Assembly (NCBI GenBank): GCA_963693635.1
Contig: CAVOBC010000010.1
Coordinates: 1 to 30,730, forward strand
Direction: 5' to 3'
Length of the DNA stretch: 30,730 bases
Source: CAVOBC01 sp963693635
GTDB taxonomy: Bacteria > Pseudomonadota > Gammaproteobacteria > Pseudomonadales > Azotimanducaceae
Below are positions 1 to 8,217 of the stretch, piece after piece. Under the pieces are notes generated by a model. The model had not been told where the DNA came from. It saw only the letters and a list, made by a program, of their open reading frames with translations, and made no database searches. Every line of letters begins with the position of its first letter. The stretch's first letter is position 1. The translations under genes and the position numbers were made by a program.

Positions 1-887
1 ATTCGACCTCGGTCGTGGTCGACCATGCGTTAGACCCAGCACCGGCAACAAAGACGAGTGCCACCACCGACGTCGACGGGCTGCGCATCCTGCTCGTCGA
101 AGATAATCAGGTCAGCCGTGATCTTGCACGAGAAGTACTCACGGGAGTGGGAATGGCCGTCACCAGTACCAACGATGGTATGCAGGCTCTCGCAGCCCTC
201 GCCGGTGCGACCTTCGATTTCGTATTGATGGACGTGAGGATGCCCGTTCTTGATGGCTACGACACGGTCAGGCGGATACGGGAAACCGACGTGCTCAAAC
301 ACCTCACTGCCATCGCCCTCTCGGCCGGTGTGTTCCGCGCTGAGGTTGAAGCAGCATTCGCCGCAGGCTATGACCATTACATTTCCAAGCCCATTGACTT
401 TGCCGAGCTCATCGAATTCATCAGCGAGCTCAAACATCCCAGCGAACCACGACAGATCATCTCGAGCCGGGCAGAGACAGCGATCTTTGATGCGGACAGC
501 GCACTACGCAATCACGCGGATGACAGCGACCTCTTGATTCGGCTGTTCGGCGACTTCGTCCGGATTTACGAGAGCGCGCCGTCGACGCTGGCAAAGTACC
601 TGCCCGCGAACGACGAATCTGCGACCGAGCACTTATTGCACAACGTCGCCGGCGTTGCAGGGAGTTTTGGCGGCATGGCGCTCATGGCAACGTCGCGTCG
701 CATGGAGCAAGCCATGCGCAACGGGCAGTCGATCGATTGCGATGAATTCGGCAGTGCCCTCGCTACGTTCATCGACGAGGTTCGGCGACGCATGCCGCCA
801 TCAAAGACCGGTAGCGGCGATCATGCGGAGCCCGCGGACCCTGAGATCGCCGCATCGCCAAGCACAAAGGGCACCGGCCTCACCTGA
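1..887 (+). CDS. Phosphorelay protein C-terminus: receiver (REC) plus HPt domain, 5'-truncated by the window edge
   Basis: The reading frame is open from the first bases of the window. A GTG at 15 is possible, but no clear ribosome binding site is visible, so this is most likely the 3' end of a hybrid sensor kinase or multi-domain response regulator. Counting from the GTG, residues 23-140 form a receiver domain with the acidic pair E29/D30, phospho-acceptor D73 in LMDVRMP and K125 in SKP. Residues about 157-260 form an HPt helix bundle with H209 in HNVAGVAG as the likely phosphotransfer histidine. The usual Lys three residues after this His is Ala here. The 3' end overlaps the convergent ttcA gene by 67 bp. 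REC-HPt tails typically pass phosphate from a hybrid kinase to a second regulator. The partner cannot be seen in the window. The domain call is firm, the full architecture is inference. Confidence 0.85.
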   Translation, partial: STSVVVDHALDPAPATKTSATTDVDGLRILLVEDNQVSRDLAREVLTGVGMAVTSTNDGMQALAALAGATFDFVLMDVRMPVLDGYDTVRRIRETDVLKHLTAIALSAGVFRAEVEAAFAAGYDHYISKPIDFAELIEFISELKHPSEPRQIISSRAETAIFDADSALRNHADDSDLLIRLFGDFVRIYESAPSTLAKYLPANDESATEHLLHNVAGVAGSFGGMALMATSRRMEQAMRNGQSIDCDEFGSALATFIDEVRRRMPPSKTGSGDHAEPADPEIAASPSTKGTGLT

Positions 888-1672
888 CGCTCATCCAGCG
901 CTTTGAAGTCAAACCAGTCAGTGTCAGCAAGGTGAGAGGGAACCACGTCAGTTACGCTCCGAAACATCGACTCGAGTCGACCCGGAAAGTCCCTATCCCA
1001 GCTCTGCAGCATATCCTTGATCACCGCTCGCTGAAGGTTGTCCTGCGAGCCGCAAAGATTGCACGGAATAATCGGAAAACCCGCGACTGACGCGTATCTG
1101 GCGATGTCCTTCTCACGACTGTAAGCGAGCGGCCTCACGACCATATTCGCCCCATCATCTGAGAGCAGCTTGGGCGGCATACTCTTTAGCTTGCCTCCGT
1201 AGAACATGTTGAGCAGCAAAGTTTCGAGAATGTCGTCCCGGTGATGCCCCAACGCAATCCGGTTGTAGCCATGCTCTCGGGCAAACCGGTAAAGGATGCC
1301 GCGGCGGAAGCGTGAGCACCAACCGCAATAGGTTTTCCCTTCGGGCACCATGTCTGTGACGAGGCTGTAAGTATCCTCTTCCAGTATCTCGAAGGGAACG
1401 CCGATCGACTCGCACCACGCCGGGATCACCTCGGGTGGAAAGCCGGGTTGCTTTTGATCAAGGTTGACAGCGAGCAGTTCGAAACTAACCGGAGCATGAC
1501 GCTGCAATGACATCAGGATGTCCAGCATCGCGTAAGAATCCTTGCCACCAGACAGGCAGACCATCACCCGATCGCCCTCGCCGATCATGCCGAAGTCCGA
1601 AATGGCTTTGCCTACCTCTCGCCGAAGTCTGCGTTGAAGTTTGTTTTTCTCACGCGTCTGATTATTCTGCAC
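821..1672 (-). CDS. ttcA: tRNA 2-thiocytidine(32) synthetase TtcA
   Basis: TtcA is a cytoplasmic ATP-dependent, Fe-S cluster-containing enzyme that thiolates cytidine 32 of certain tRNAs. The 283-residue protein has the PP-loop SGGKDS at 41-46, the cluster-binding pair C116-G-W-C119, and a third cysteine in the IPCNLCG segment (C207, corresponding to C222 in the E. coli enzyme). The motif GHHRDD at 142-147 is also typical of the family. The length is a little below the E. coli protein and the whole family core is present. The gene is divergent from the polysaccharide deacetylase (20 bp between start codons), and its 3' end runs into the upstream phosphorelay gene on the other strand. I see nothing broken and consider the assignment secure. 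Confidence 0.97.
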   Translation of the reverse strand: MQNNQTREKNKLQRRLRREVGKAISDFGMIGEGDRVMVCLSGGKDSYAMLDILMSLQRHAPVSFELLAVNLDQKQPGFPPEVIPAWCESIGVPFEILEEDTYSLVTDMVPEGKTYCGWCSRFRRGILYRFAREHGYNRIALGHHRDDILETLLLNMFYGGKLKSMPPKLLSDDGANMVVRPLAYSREKDIARYASVAGFPIIPCNLCGSQDNLQRAVIKDMLQSWDRDFPGRLESMFRSVTDVVPSHLADTDWFDFKALDERQVRPVPFVLGDAAISGSAGSA

Positions 1673-1692
1673 CGATAAACCCCGGGGGTAGT

Positions 1693-2793
1693 ATGGGTCG
1701 CGATTTTACACAAATGCCCGTTTGCTTGTTGCTGCTCGCTGGGCTCCTCCTCGGGTTGGCAGGGCGCTCGCACGCCGGTGACGCGACTCGCGTGAGCGAT
1801 CCTCACGCTGGGAACGTAACCGGGTCCGGCGTCGTGCTGCTCTATCACCATGTCAACGAGGCGACCCCAGCCCTCACCAGCATCACGCCCAAAAAATTCG
1901 AGGCGCATCTTCGCTACATTGAGGACAATCTTGTCGTCTGGCCGCTCGAGCGCCTCGTCGACGCCGTCTTCAGGGGCACGCCGATGCCAGAGCGTGTGGT
2001 GGCGATCACGTTTGACGATGCCTATGCGGACATTCACGCGAACGCATACCCGCTACTGCGCAAGCGCGACTGGCCCTTCACGATCTTCATTAACACCCGC
2101 GACGTGGGCACCTCCCGTCAATTCCTGACCTGGGATCAGATCAGGACCATGCACCGCAACGGGGCCACCCTCGGCAACCACAGCCACACGCACGCTCATC
2201 TTCTCAGGCAAGAAACAGGCGAGTTGGAGGCCGACTGGCGGCGTCGGGTTACCCTCGACATTACCCGGGCCGGCGCCATCATTTTCGAACGCAGCGGCGT
2301 GCGACCCCGTTTCTTTGCCTACCCGTACGGCGAATACGACGAGCGACTGCAGGAAATCGTCAAGCAACTTGGCCTAATGGGCGTCGGCCAGCAAAGCGGC
2401 GCCACCGGAGCTTTTACCGACCCCACCCTGATACCGCGCTTTCCGCTCGGAGGCCCCTACACCGAAATGCCTGGGTTCGTCACGAAGGTACAGAGCCTGC
2501 CACTTGCCGTCGCAGGTTCGGGCCACAGCCCATTGCTCACCGATGATTGGCGCCCAGCGCTGCATCTCAATATCGACCCCGACATCCGGGGACCCGTGAC
2601 CTGCTTTGGTCCGGGCGGGCTGATTCCTACCCGGCAGGACGGCACACGGGTGGTTGCTCGTAGCAATCTGGATCTACCAGTCGGTCGATCCAGATACAAT
2701 TGCACGGCACCAGCAGACGGGGGTCGCTTCTACTGGTTTTCACAGCTTTGGATACGAAGACACGCAGACGGCGCCTGGTATGACGAGCCCTGA
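1693..2793 (+). CDS. Secreted polysaccharide deacetylase (NodB/CE4 domain)
   Basis: I chose ATG 1693, 62 codons inside a longer open frame, because it gives a clean signal peptide (hydrophobic stretch CLLLLAGLLLGLAG, cleavage after SHA near residue 28), a G-rich patch lies just upstream, and earlier starts would run through ttcA. The 366-residue protein has the CE4 motifs: TFDDA with metal/catalytic Asp 108-109, the zinc ligands in HSHTH (H163, H167), and YPYG at 210-213. About 100 residues after the barrel form an unassigned beta-rich tail ending at the C-terminus. CE4 enzymes remove acetyl groups from N-acetylglucosamine polymers such as PNAG, chitin or peptidoglycan. The substrate here is not determinable. 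A PgaB-like N-terminal half is one possibility, but no other pga gene is nearby. Confidence 0.9.
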   Translation: MGRDFTQMPVCLLLLAGLLLGLAGRSHAGDATRVSDPHAGNVTGSGVVLLYHHVNEATPALTSITPKKFEAHLRYIEDNLVVWPLERLVDAVFRGTPMPERVVAITFDDAYADIHANAYPLLRKRDWPFTIFINTRDVGTSRQFLTWDQIRTMHRNGATLGNHSHTHAHLLRQETGELEADWRRRVTLDITRAGAIIFERSGVRPRFFAYPYGEYDERLQEIVKQLGLMGVGQQSGATGAFTDPTLIPRFPLGGPYTEMPGFVTKVQSLPLAVAGSGHSPLLTDDWRPALHLNIDPDIRGPVTCFGPGGLIPTRQDGTRVVARSNLDLPVGRSRYNCTAPADGGRFYWFSQLWIRRHADGAWYDEP

Positions 2794-2809
2794 GCAGACA
2801 TTCGTCTGC
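2794..2809. other. Short perfect stem-loop between convergent genes
   Basis: GCAGAC - ATTC - GTCTGC forms a 6-bp stem with a 4-base loop immediately after the deacetylase stop codon and before the 3' end of the convergent ybbP. There is no T-run on either side, so it may be a weak or Rho-assisted terminator, or an mRNA end-protecting hairpin. Confidence 0.4.
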
Positions 2810-2852
2810 CAGGCCAGGGTCGGCCGGGCGAGGGCCAGCCAAAGACAGCTCG

Positions 2853-5363
2853 CTAGGCGAGGTCACGCAGCACGGCAGTCGGCGGCGTCAACACAACCCG
2901 CCGGGTGGCGAAGGTTCCGATAACGCCGATCAGCAGCACTCCCACAGCCGGGCCCAGTAGCCAAAGCCAGGGATGGGCCGTGTACTCCAAATCAAAGATT
3001 TGGGTTTCGAGGCCGTAGACCGTTGCTTCAGAGCCGGCGGTCGCAAGTAACCCTGCGAACAGTCCGAGCGCACAGAACTCGATCACAAGGCTCCCCATGA
3101 TCAGCTTCCTGGACGCGCCGAGCGTACGCAGGATCGCGTGCTGCTGGAAGCGTTCGTCCATGCTCGCCTGAATTGAGGACAACAACACGAGCGTGCCCGA
3201 CAGCAGAATGAGCGTCAGCACCAGTTCGATTGCGAGGCTCACCTGCGCAATGATCGCCTTGATTTGCGCAATGATCGCGTCAACCTCGATCACGGTGATA
3301 GTCGGGTAGCGCTTCAACATGCGATTCAGAAACAGCTTGTTCTCGGGCTCCAGGTGAAAACTCGTCATGTACGTCGACGGAAAGTCATCGAGCGACCCGG
3401 GGGAGAGGATCATGAAGAAATTAGGTTGCATATTGTCCCACGCAACTGACCGTAGACTCGCCACCGTGGCTTCAAGGTCGCGGTCCTGAATCTTGAACAC
3501 GACCGTGTCGCCCACGTTAAGCCCGTTTGATTCCGCGAGATCCGACTCGACAGATACGAGGGGTGGCCCGGCATAGGTTTCGCTCCACCATTGGCCTGCC
3601 ACGATCCGGTTGTCGTCCGGCAGGGCGCGGGCAAAGGTCAGGTTGCGGGTGCCGCCAGCCCGTGGCCGTGGACCCGGTTGTTCCCCGCGTTGCGCGCGCA
3701 GTGCACGATTGTGGTCACTTGCCCCGACCCCGTTCACTTCCGTTATCCGACCGCGGATCATCGGAAAGAGTGGCTGTGCGTCAACCGCATTGGTGACAAA
3801 GAGTTCCCGCAGTGGCTCCACCTCGTCTGGCGCGATATTGATCGCAAAGTGATTCGGTGCGTCATCAGGAATCTGCTGTGACCACTCATCAACCAACGCC
3901 GTTCTGACGAGTACCAGAATCAGGAGGAGCATGATCGCGATACCAAACACCAGTATCTGCAGCGTGTTCTCCTGACCTCGGCGCTGCATACCGGCGAGCG
4001 CGAGGCGCCAGGCGCTGCCCGCCTGCATGCCGAGAACACGTCCACCGCGCAACATGAGAAACGCAAAAATCGACAGTAGCCCAAGAGCAAAGGTGCCACC
4101 TGCGACGATCATCCCCGTAAGCATGAGGTCTCCGCTGTACCACCACATCAACCCAATGCTGCCGCCGATGCCAAACAGATAGGTAATGCCATCAGACAGG
4201 CTCGTCGGCCCAGACTCGCGCCGGATGACCCGTATCGGTTCCGTGCGGCGCAACTTCAATATCGGCGGCAGTGCGAAGGCAAAGAGACAGATGAAGCCAG
4301 TGACACTCCCGATGAGGACGGGTCGGATACCAGGCGCTGGCAATTCGATCGGAATAAAGGGCGACAACACAGCGACCACTCCCGCCTGCGCCGCAAAGCC
4401 AACGCCGCTGCCGAGCGCGGTCGCAACCACCCCCAGCACCACGAAAATGATGATGAAGATACCGTCGACGCCCGCCGGCGTTGCGCCGAGCGTCTTAAGA
4501 ATCGCCACATGATCAAGATGGCGTTTTGAATATCGATGCGCCGACAGCGCGATGGCGACCCCCGCCAGCAAGACGCCCAGAAGCCCGCCCAACAAGAGAA
4601 AGCGCTCAGCCCGTTCCAGCGCACTGCCAACACCCTCGGCACCCTCGCGCACGCCAATCAGCCGCATCCCTTCCCCAAGCTGTGGGCGCACCCATTTCTC
4701 AAACTCATCGAGACCAGCATCCTCGCCAGAGAAGAGGTACCGATAGCTAAGTCGGCTTCCCGGTTGCACAACCCGGGTCTTGGGCACATCGGACATGTGC
4801 ATCATGACCCGCGGCCCGGCGGCGTTGAAGCCGCCACCCCGGTCCGGCTCGGCAATCAGCACCTGATCGACAATGAAACTTCCCGCGCCGACCTCAAGTT
4901 CGTCCCCCATCGCAATGTCTAGCGACGCGAAAAGCCGACTCTCCAGCCACACGCGCCCTGGCTCGGGACCTGCGAACACATCCCTGCCACGAACAAACGC
5001 CTCACCAGACACATTCAGTCGACCGCGAAGCGGATAACCCGCGGACACCGCCTTGACCGACGCAAACTGCGCCCGATCCTCCGCGAACACCATACTGAGA
5101 AAGCTCAGTGTCTCGCTCTGGCGCAGGCCAATCGACGTCGCCCGTTCGATGATCGCCGGATCGATCGGCGCGGAACTCGATACCACGCGGTCTGCAGCCA
5201 GAAACGCCGCCGACTCCTGCAGGAGTGCTCGCTGCAGGCGATCCACAAACAGCGTGATCGTGGTTACCGTGCCCACTGCGATCACAAGGGACGCGAGCAG
5301 GAGTGTCAGTTCGCCGCTGCGCCAGTCACGCCAGAGCAGAAGAATCGCGAGTCGTGGGTTCAT
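2853..5363 (-). CDS. ybbP: YbbP-like ABC transporter permease (FtsX family)
   Basis: This is an 836-residue inner-membrane permease, about the size of E. coli YbbP. An N-terminal membrane helix (about 19-39) is followed by a large periplasmic domain. A first FtsX block has several helices (from about 255, with the cytoplasmic element HLDHVAILKTLGATPAGV). A second periplasmic domain follows, and then a C-terminal FtsX block containing HAILRTLGASRKL. Its start overlaps the stop of the upstream ATPase gene in an ATGA, so the two are translationally coupled. Together they form an ABC exporter of the LolCDE/MacB superfamily, commonly found beside the lysophospholipase tesA, which is also the case here. 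The transported substrate is not established for the family; lipid or lipoprotein handling is a guess. Confidence 0.93.
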   Translation of the reverse strand: MNPRLAILLLWRDWRSGELTLLLASLVIAVGTVTTITLFVDRLQRALLQESAAFLAADRVVSSSAPIDPAIIERATSIGLRQSETLSFLSMVFAEDRAQFASVKAVSAGYPLRGRLNVSGEAFVRGRDVFAGPEPGRVWLESRLFASLDIAMGDELEVGAGSFIVDQVLIAEPDRGGGFNAAGPRVMMHMSDVPKTRVVQPGSRLSYRYLFSGEDAGLDEFEKWVRPQLGEGMRLIGVREGAEGVGSALERAERFLLLGGLLGVLLAGVAIALSAHRYSKRHLDHVAILKTLGATPAGVDGIFIIIFVVLGVVATALGSGVGFAAQAGVVAVLSPFIPIELPAPGIRPVLIGSVTGFICLFAFALPPILKLRRTEPIRVIRRESGPTSLSDGITYLFGIGGSIGLMWWYSGDLMLTGMIVAGGTFALGLLSIFAFLMLRGGRVLGMQAGSAWRLALAGMQRRGQENTLQILVFGIAIMLLLILVLVRTALVDEWSQQIPDDAPNHFAINIAPDEVEPLRELFVTNAVDAQPLFPMIRGRITEVNGVGASDHNRALRAQRGEQPGPRPRAGGTRNLTFARALPDDNRIVAGQWWSETYAGPPLVSVESDLAESNGLNVGDTVVFKIQDRDLEATVASLRSVAWDNMQPNFFMILSPGSLDDFPSTYMTSFHLEPENKLFLNRMLKRYPTITVIEVDAIIAQIKAIIAQVSLAIELVLTLILLSGTLVLLSSIQASMDERFQQHAILRTLGASRKLIMGSLVIEFCALGLFAGLLATAGSEATVYGLETQIFDLEYTAHPWLWLLGPAVGVLLIGVIGTFATRRVVLTPPTAVLRDLA

Positions 5364-6073
5364 GCGTCTTCCATCCCGTTGACGAGGCTACCGCCTTCCA
5401 TCCGAACAAAGCGCGTGCAGCGGTCCGCAAGCGGCTGATCATGGGTCACAAGCACGAGGGTCGTACCAAACTCTCTATTGAGGTCGAAGATGAGGTCGAT
5501 GATGTACGCGCCCGTCTTCGAATCAAGGTTACCCGTCGGCTCATCGGCAAAAAGGATGCGGGGCGATGACGCAAACGCACGCGCAATCGCAACACGCTGC
5601 TGCTCGCCACCGGAGAGCTGGCGTGGATAATGGCTGACGCGGTGGCCAAGCCCCACCCGGGTCAACAGGTCTCTGGCCATGACGTCTGGTGCCTTGTCCC
5701 CGCGCAGTTCCGCGGGCAGCATGACATTCTCAATCGCGGTCAGGCTCCCGAGGAGCTGAAATGTCTGAAAGACAAAGCCCACCATCTCCCCGCGCACCCG
5801 CGCACGCTGCTCCTCGTCAAGCGCCGTCAGCTCATGTTCACCGACGAACACCTTGCCGTGCGTTGGCGTATCAAGTCCGGCCAGCAAGGACAAGAGGGTC
5901 GTCTTGCCGGACCCGGAAGTGCCTATGATCGCGACGGATTCGGATGTCTTGATTTCCAGATCAATCCCTTTCAAGATCGTGAGCCGCCCTTCTGAGGTCT
6001 CGACGGTCTTGCCAAGACTCTCCGTCTTGACTATCCAGTCACACATTTCACTAGCACCTGTGGTTGCCTGCAT
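5360..6073 (-). CDS. ybbA: YbbA-like ABC transporter ATP-binding protein
   Basis: This 237-residue ATPase drives the adjacent permease. Walker A GTSGSGKTT is at 51-59, the Q-loop VFQTFQLL near 101-108, the ABC signature LSGGEQQR at 153-160, and Walker B ILFADEPTGNLD at 173-184. A switch His lies in LVTHDQPL. It belongs to the LolD/MacB subfamily of small ATPases. The start at 6073 adds nine residues before a second Met (codon beginning at 6046) that better matches the family N-terminus, so the exact start is uncertain. The gene is head-to-head with tesA, and the two start regions overlap. It shares an ATGA overlap with ybbP. Confidence 0.95.
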   Translation of the reverse strand: MQATTGASEMCDWIVKTESLGKTVETSEGRLTILKGIDLEIKTSESVAIIGTSGSGKTTLLSLLAGLDTPTHGKVFVGEHELTALDEEQRARVRGEMVGFVFQTFQLLGSLTAIENVMLPAELRGDKAPDVMARDLLTRVGLGHRVSHYPRQLSGGEQQRVAIARAFASSPRILFADEPTGNLDSKTGAYIIDLIFDLNREFGTTLVLVTHDQPLADRCTRFVRMEGGSLVNGMEDA

Positions 6074-6776
6074 TTCATTATCGCGAACGCGGCACCGCCT
6101 GCTGGCTGCCGTACTCTATCTATGTGTGGCTGCGTTTCCTGCGACCGTAGGCCCCGCCGCGCGAGCCGCCGACGTCTCGCCGACAGGCCTTGCGCCTGGG
6201 AACGACGCCTCAGTCAAGGATCGAGGGACAACCGTCGTCGTTTTCGGCGATAGCATCAGCGCCGGTTACGGCATGTCCCCGCACGAAGGTTGGGTCGCTC
6301 TCCTGTCCAACCAACTTCAGGCACAGAGTCTCAACTATCACGTCGTCAATGCAAGCGTCAGCGGTGAAACAACGGGTGGGGGCCGCGCCAGGATCAACGG
6401 CACACTGGAGATCCACAACCCGGATGTAATCGTCCTCGAACTGGGGGGCAACGATGGACTTCGCGGCTACCCGATCGACAACATCCGAAACAACCTGATC
6501 GACATGGTCAAGGCGAGCCAGGCGAGTGGTGCGAAAGTACTGGTGATTGGCATGATCCTGCCACCGAACTACGGCCGCCGCTACACCCGTGCGTTTGAGG
6601 GACTGTTCAGTGACGTTGCCGACCGCACCGGGGTCGCGCTCATCCCCGCGTTACTCGACGGCATAGACACAGCACCCGAGTTACTTCAACGAGATGGCAT
6701 CCATCCCACTGCCGATGCCCAACCGCGGCTGCTGGCGGACATCTGGCCGGCCCTTAAGACGCTTTTGCCCCAATAG
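6060..6776 (+). CDS. tesA: Arylesterase / GDSL lysophospholipase TesA
   Basis: This is a periplasmic SGNH hydrolase that cleaves thioesters and lysophospholipids. Block I is FGDSISAGYG with nucleophile S65. The oxyanion-hole asparagine is N131 in GGNDGLRG, and the catalytic pair D212/H215 lies in DGIHPT. I chose GTG 6060 because it gives a signal peptide (basic TRHR, hydrophobic LLAAVLYLCVAAF, cleavage after ARA near 36). No good Shine-Dalgarno sequence supports any start, and the frame stays open further upstream inside the divergent ybbA. The mature enzyme is of usual TesA size. Divergence from ybbAP is the same gene neighbourhood as in E. coli, which supports the name. Function is secure, start is not. 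Confidence 0.92.
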   Translation: MVACISLSRTRHRLLAAVLYLCVAAFPATVGPAARAADVSPTGLAPGNDASVKDRGTTVVVFGDSISAGYGMSPHEGWVALLSNQLQAQSLNYHVVNASVSGETTGGGRARINGTLEIHNPDVIVLELGGNDGLRGYPIDNIRNNLIDMVKASQASGAKVLVIGMILPPNYGRRYTRAFEGLFSDVADRTGVALIPALLDGIDTAPELLQRDGIHPTADAQPRLLADIWPALKTLLPQ

Positions 6777-6794
6777 CGCCGCACATGAGGACTA

Positions 6795-7604
6795 TCAAGC
6801 CGGCGCCAGATGCTGCAGGTCCGCCTCCCGCACACGCCAGTCCGGCATGGCGTTCTCCAGCAATTCATAGAACGGCGGGCCATGATTGAAGTGGCTGAGG
6901 TGGCACAGTTCGTGGGCAATCACCAGGTCGATGAGCCGAGGTGAAAGGCGCATCAGGAGCGAGTTGAGACAAATTTCACCCCTGCGCGAGCAACTTCCCC
7001 AACGTGCGCGCATTTTTCTGATCCGAAGAGCGGGCATCGGCTTATCGACGCCGGTCGCCCTGCAAAAGCGCTGGTATCCGTTGGCGAGGCGCGCCGGCAG
7101 GTAGACAAGCGCCCGGTCCCGATACCAGGCCTCGAGAGCTGCCTGCAGCCGGTCCGGATTCGTCAGTCCCGCAACAAGCGCACCACCGACGATACAGACC
7201 GCGTGAGGTTTCGCTTCCACCACCTCGACGCGGTAGTCGACGCCCAGAAACCGGTGCGTTGAACCTGGCTCAAAGCGCCGCGCTGGAACCGGGTTCTCGA
7301 GAAAGCCCGCAAGGGACGAGTTGATCCATTCGAACCGGGCCCTCGCGAAGTCGGCAATAACGTAGCGCGGACAACGGAGCGGTGCCCGCGCTTCAACGCG
7401 GCCGTCGGCAAACACATGGATGGCGAGCGTCTTCCTTCGGGAACGACGAACGTGGAGCGCAAAGCGGACGTCGCCACGGCTGACGACCAACTCCTCCCCG
7501 GCGGAAGAGACACGGGGACAGTCGAGGGGCAAAGTAAACGCGCTGTCTACCGCGCACCTCCTAGACAAGGTGGCGACATCGGCGCATCGCCCCTCGCCCT
7601 CCAC
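6795..7604 (-). CDS. YgjP/DUF45-type zinc metalloprotease
   Basis: The protein has the family signature near its C-terminus: RWGSCS (201-206) followed by HELCHLSHFNH (231-241), i.e. HExxH with a third His, as in the YgjP/WLM branch of gluzincins. The N-terminal half contains the usual beta-rich part around RRSRRKTLAIHV. No signal peptide or membrane helix is seen, so it is probably cytoplasmic. The longest frame begins at GTG 7604, which would overlap the upstream bolA-family gene by 58 bp. Conserved sequence only begins around residue 35, so a later start (for example TTG at 7532) is possible. The biological substrate of this family is unknown to me. Convergent with tesA, 18 bp apart. Confidence 0.85.
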   Translation of the reverse strand: MEGEGRCADVATLSRRCAVDSAFTLPLDCPRVSSAGEELVVSRGDVRFALHVRRSRRKTLAIHVFADGRVEARAPLRCPRYVIADFARARFEWINSSLAGFLENPVPARRFEPGSTHRFLGVDYRVEVVEAKPHAVCIVGGALVAGLTNPDRLQAALEAWYRDRALVYLPARLANGYQRFCRATGVDKPMPALRIRKMRARWGSCSRRGEICLNSLLMRLSPRLIDLVIAHELCHLSHFNHGPPFYELLENAMPDWRVREADLQHLAPA

Positions 7605-7855
7605 TCGTCCTCAGTATAAGTATGCATCGAGAGCGCATGCACTGGACCGGCGAGTTCCGCGGCGAGAATCTGATTGATCCTTTGATGCCTCTTGAGCAAC
7701 CGCATCCCGGCAAACTCATCGCTGACCATGACGACCTTGAAGTGCGACTCAGACCCGGCCGGGACGTTGTGATTTGAACTCTCGTTAACCACCAGCAAGT
7801 GCTTCAGTGGGAGATCCGCTGCCAGTTTCTCTTCAATTTCCTCTGCGACACTCAT
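7547..7855 (-). CDS. BolA family transcriptional regulator / Fe-S trafficking partner
   Basis: This is a 102-residue BolA-fold protein containing the family core GSESHFKVVMVSDEF (34-48) with the conserved His38, followed by RHQRINQIL and the C-terminal VHALSMHTYTEDEW segment. BolA proteins act with monothiol glutaredoxins in Fe-S handling and affect cell morphology and stress responses. The length and the long C-terminal tail fit BolA rather than the shorter IbaG. A strong ribosome binding site (GAAGGAGT, 7 nt before the ATG at 7855) fixes the start. It is first in a probable two-gene unit with the metalloprotease, whose frame overlaps its end. Which of several BolA paralogues this is cannot be decided here. 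Confidence 0.92.
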   Translation of the reverse strand: MSVAEEIEEKLAADLPLKHLLVVNESSNHNVPAGSESHFKVVMVSDEFAGMRLLKRHQRINQILAAELAGPVHALSMHTYTEDEWRARGDAPMSPPCLGGAR

Positions 7856-7998
7856 CGTGGGACTCCTTCGGCGCTATCGAACTAACTTTCCTCGCCTGAC
7901 ATCCGTTTGGCGCTTGCCATCCACCCCGCCACGCGACTTGTGCAATGGCCACCTTGAGCTAAATCTCTATTTGCGATCCGCCGCAACCGAGTCCGTGA

Positions 7999-8217
7999 AT
8001 GAACCTTTACGAACAATTTCACACGATCAATCGACAATGCGAACGTCGCGGTTTCACCGACGAGGAACGTAACTCGATTCTAACGCTCTGCGTCTACGGC
8101 TGTATCGATCTCTTTGCGGTCGTCCAGGCAACCGTGCCATTTCGCAATCACGTGCTCACCTCAACCAACACGGCCGGCTACTTATCGACGGGCGCTAGCC
8201 CTTCTCAACCAACGTAA
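7999..8217 (+). CDS. Small protein of unknown function (72 residues)
   Basis: I do not recognise this ORF. It lies between the divergent bolA-family gene and the convergent cyclase gene, whose 3' end it overlaps by 23 bp. The translation is charged at the start (EQFHTINRQCERRGFTDEE) and then turns moderately hydrophobic (ILTLCVYGCIDLFAVVQATV), with three cysteines. It reads like a real short protein rather than antisense noise, because it lies mostly outside other genes. The ribosome binding site is weak. It could equally be a chance ORF. Confidence 0.4.
   Translation: MNLYEQFHTINRQCERRGFTDEERNSILTLCVYGCIDLFAVVQATVPFRNHVLTSTNTAGYLSTGASPSQPT

Noticed and set aside
1507..1692. Upstream extension of the polysaccharide deacetylase
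   Set aside because: It would run antisense through the start of ttcA and place the signal peptide internally.
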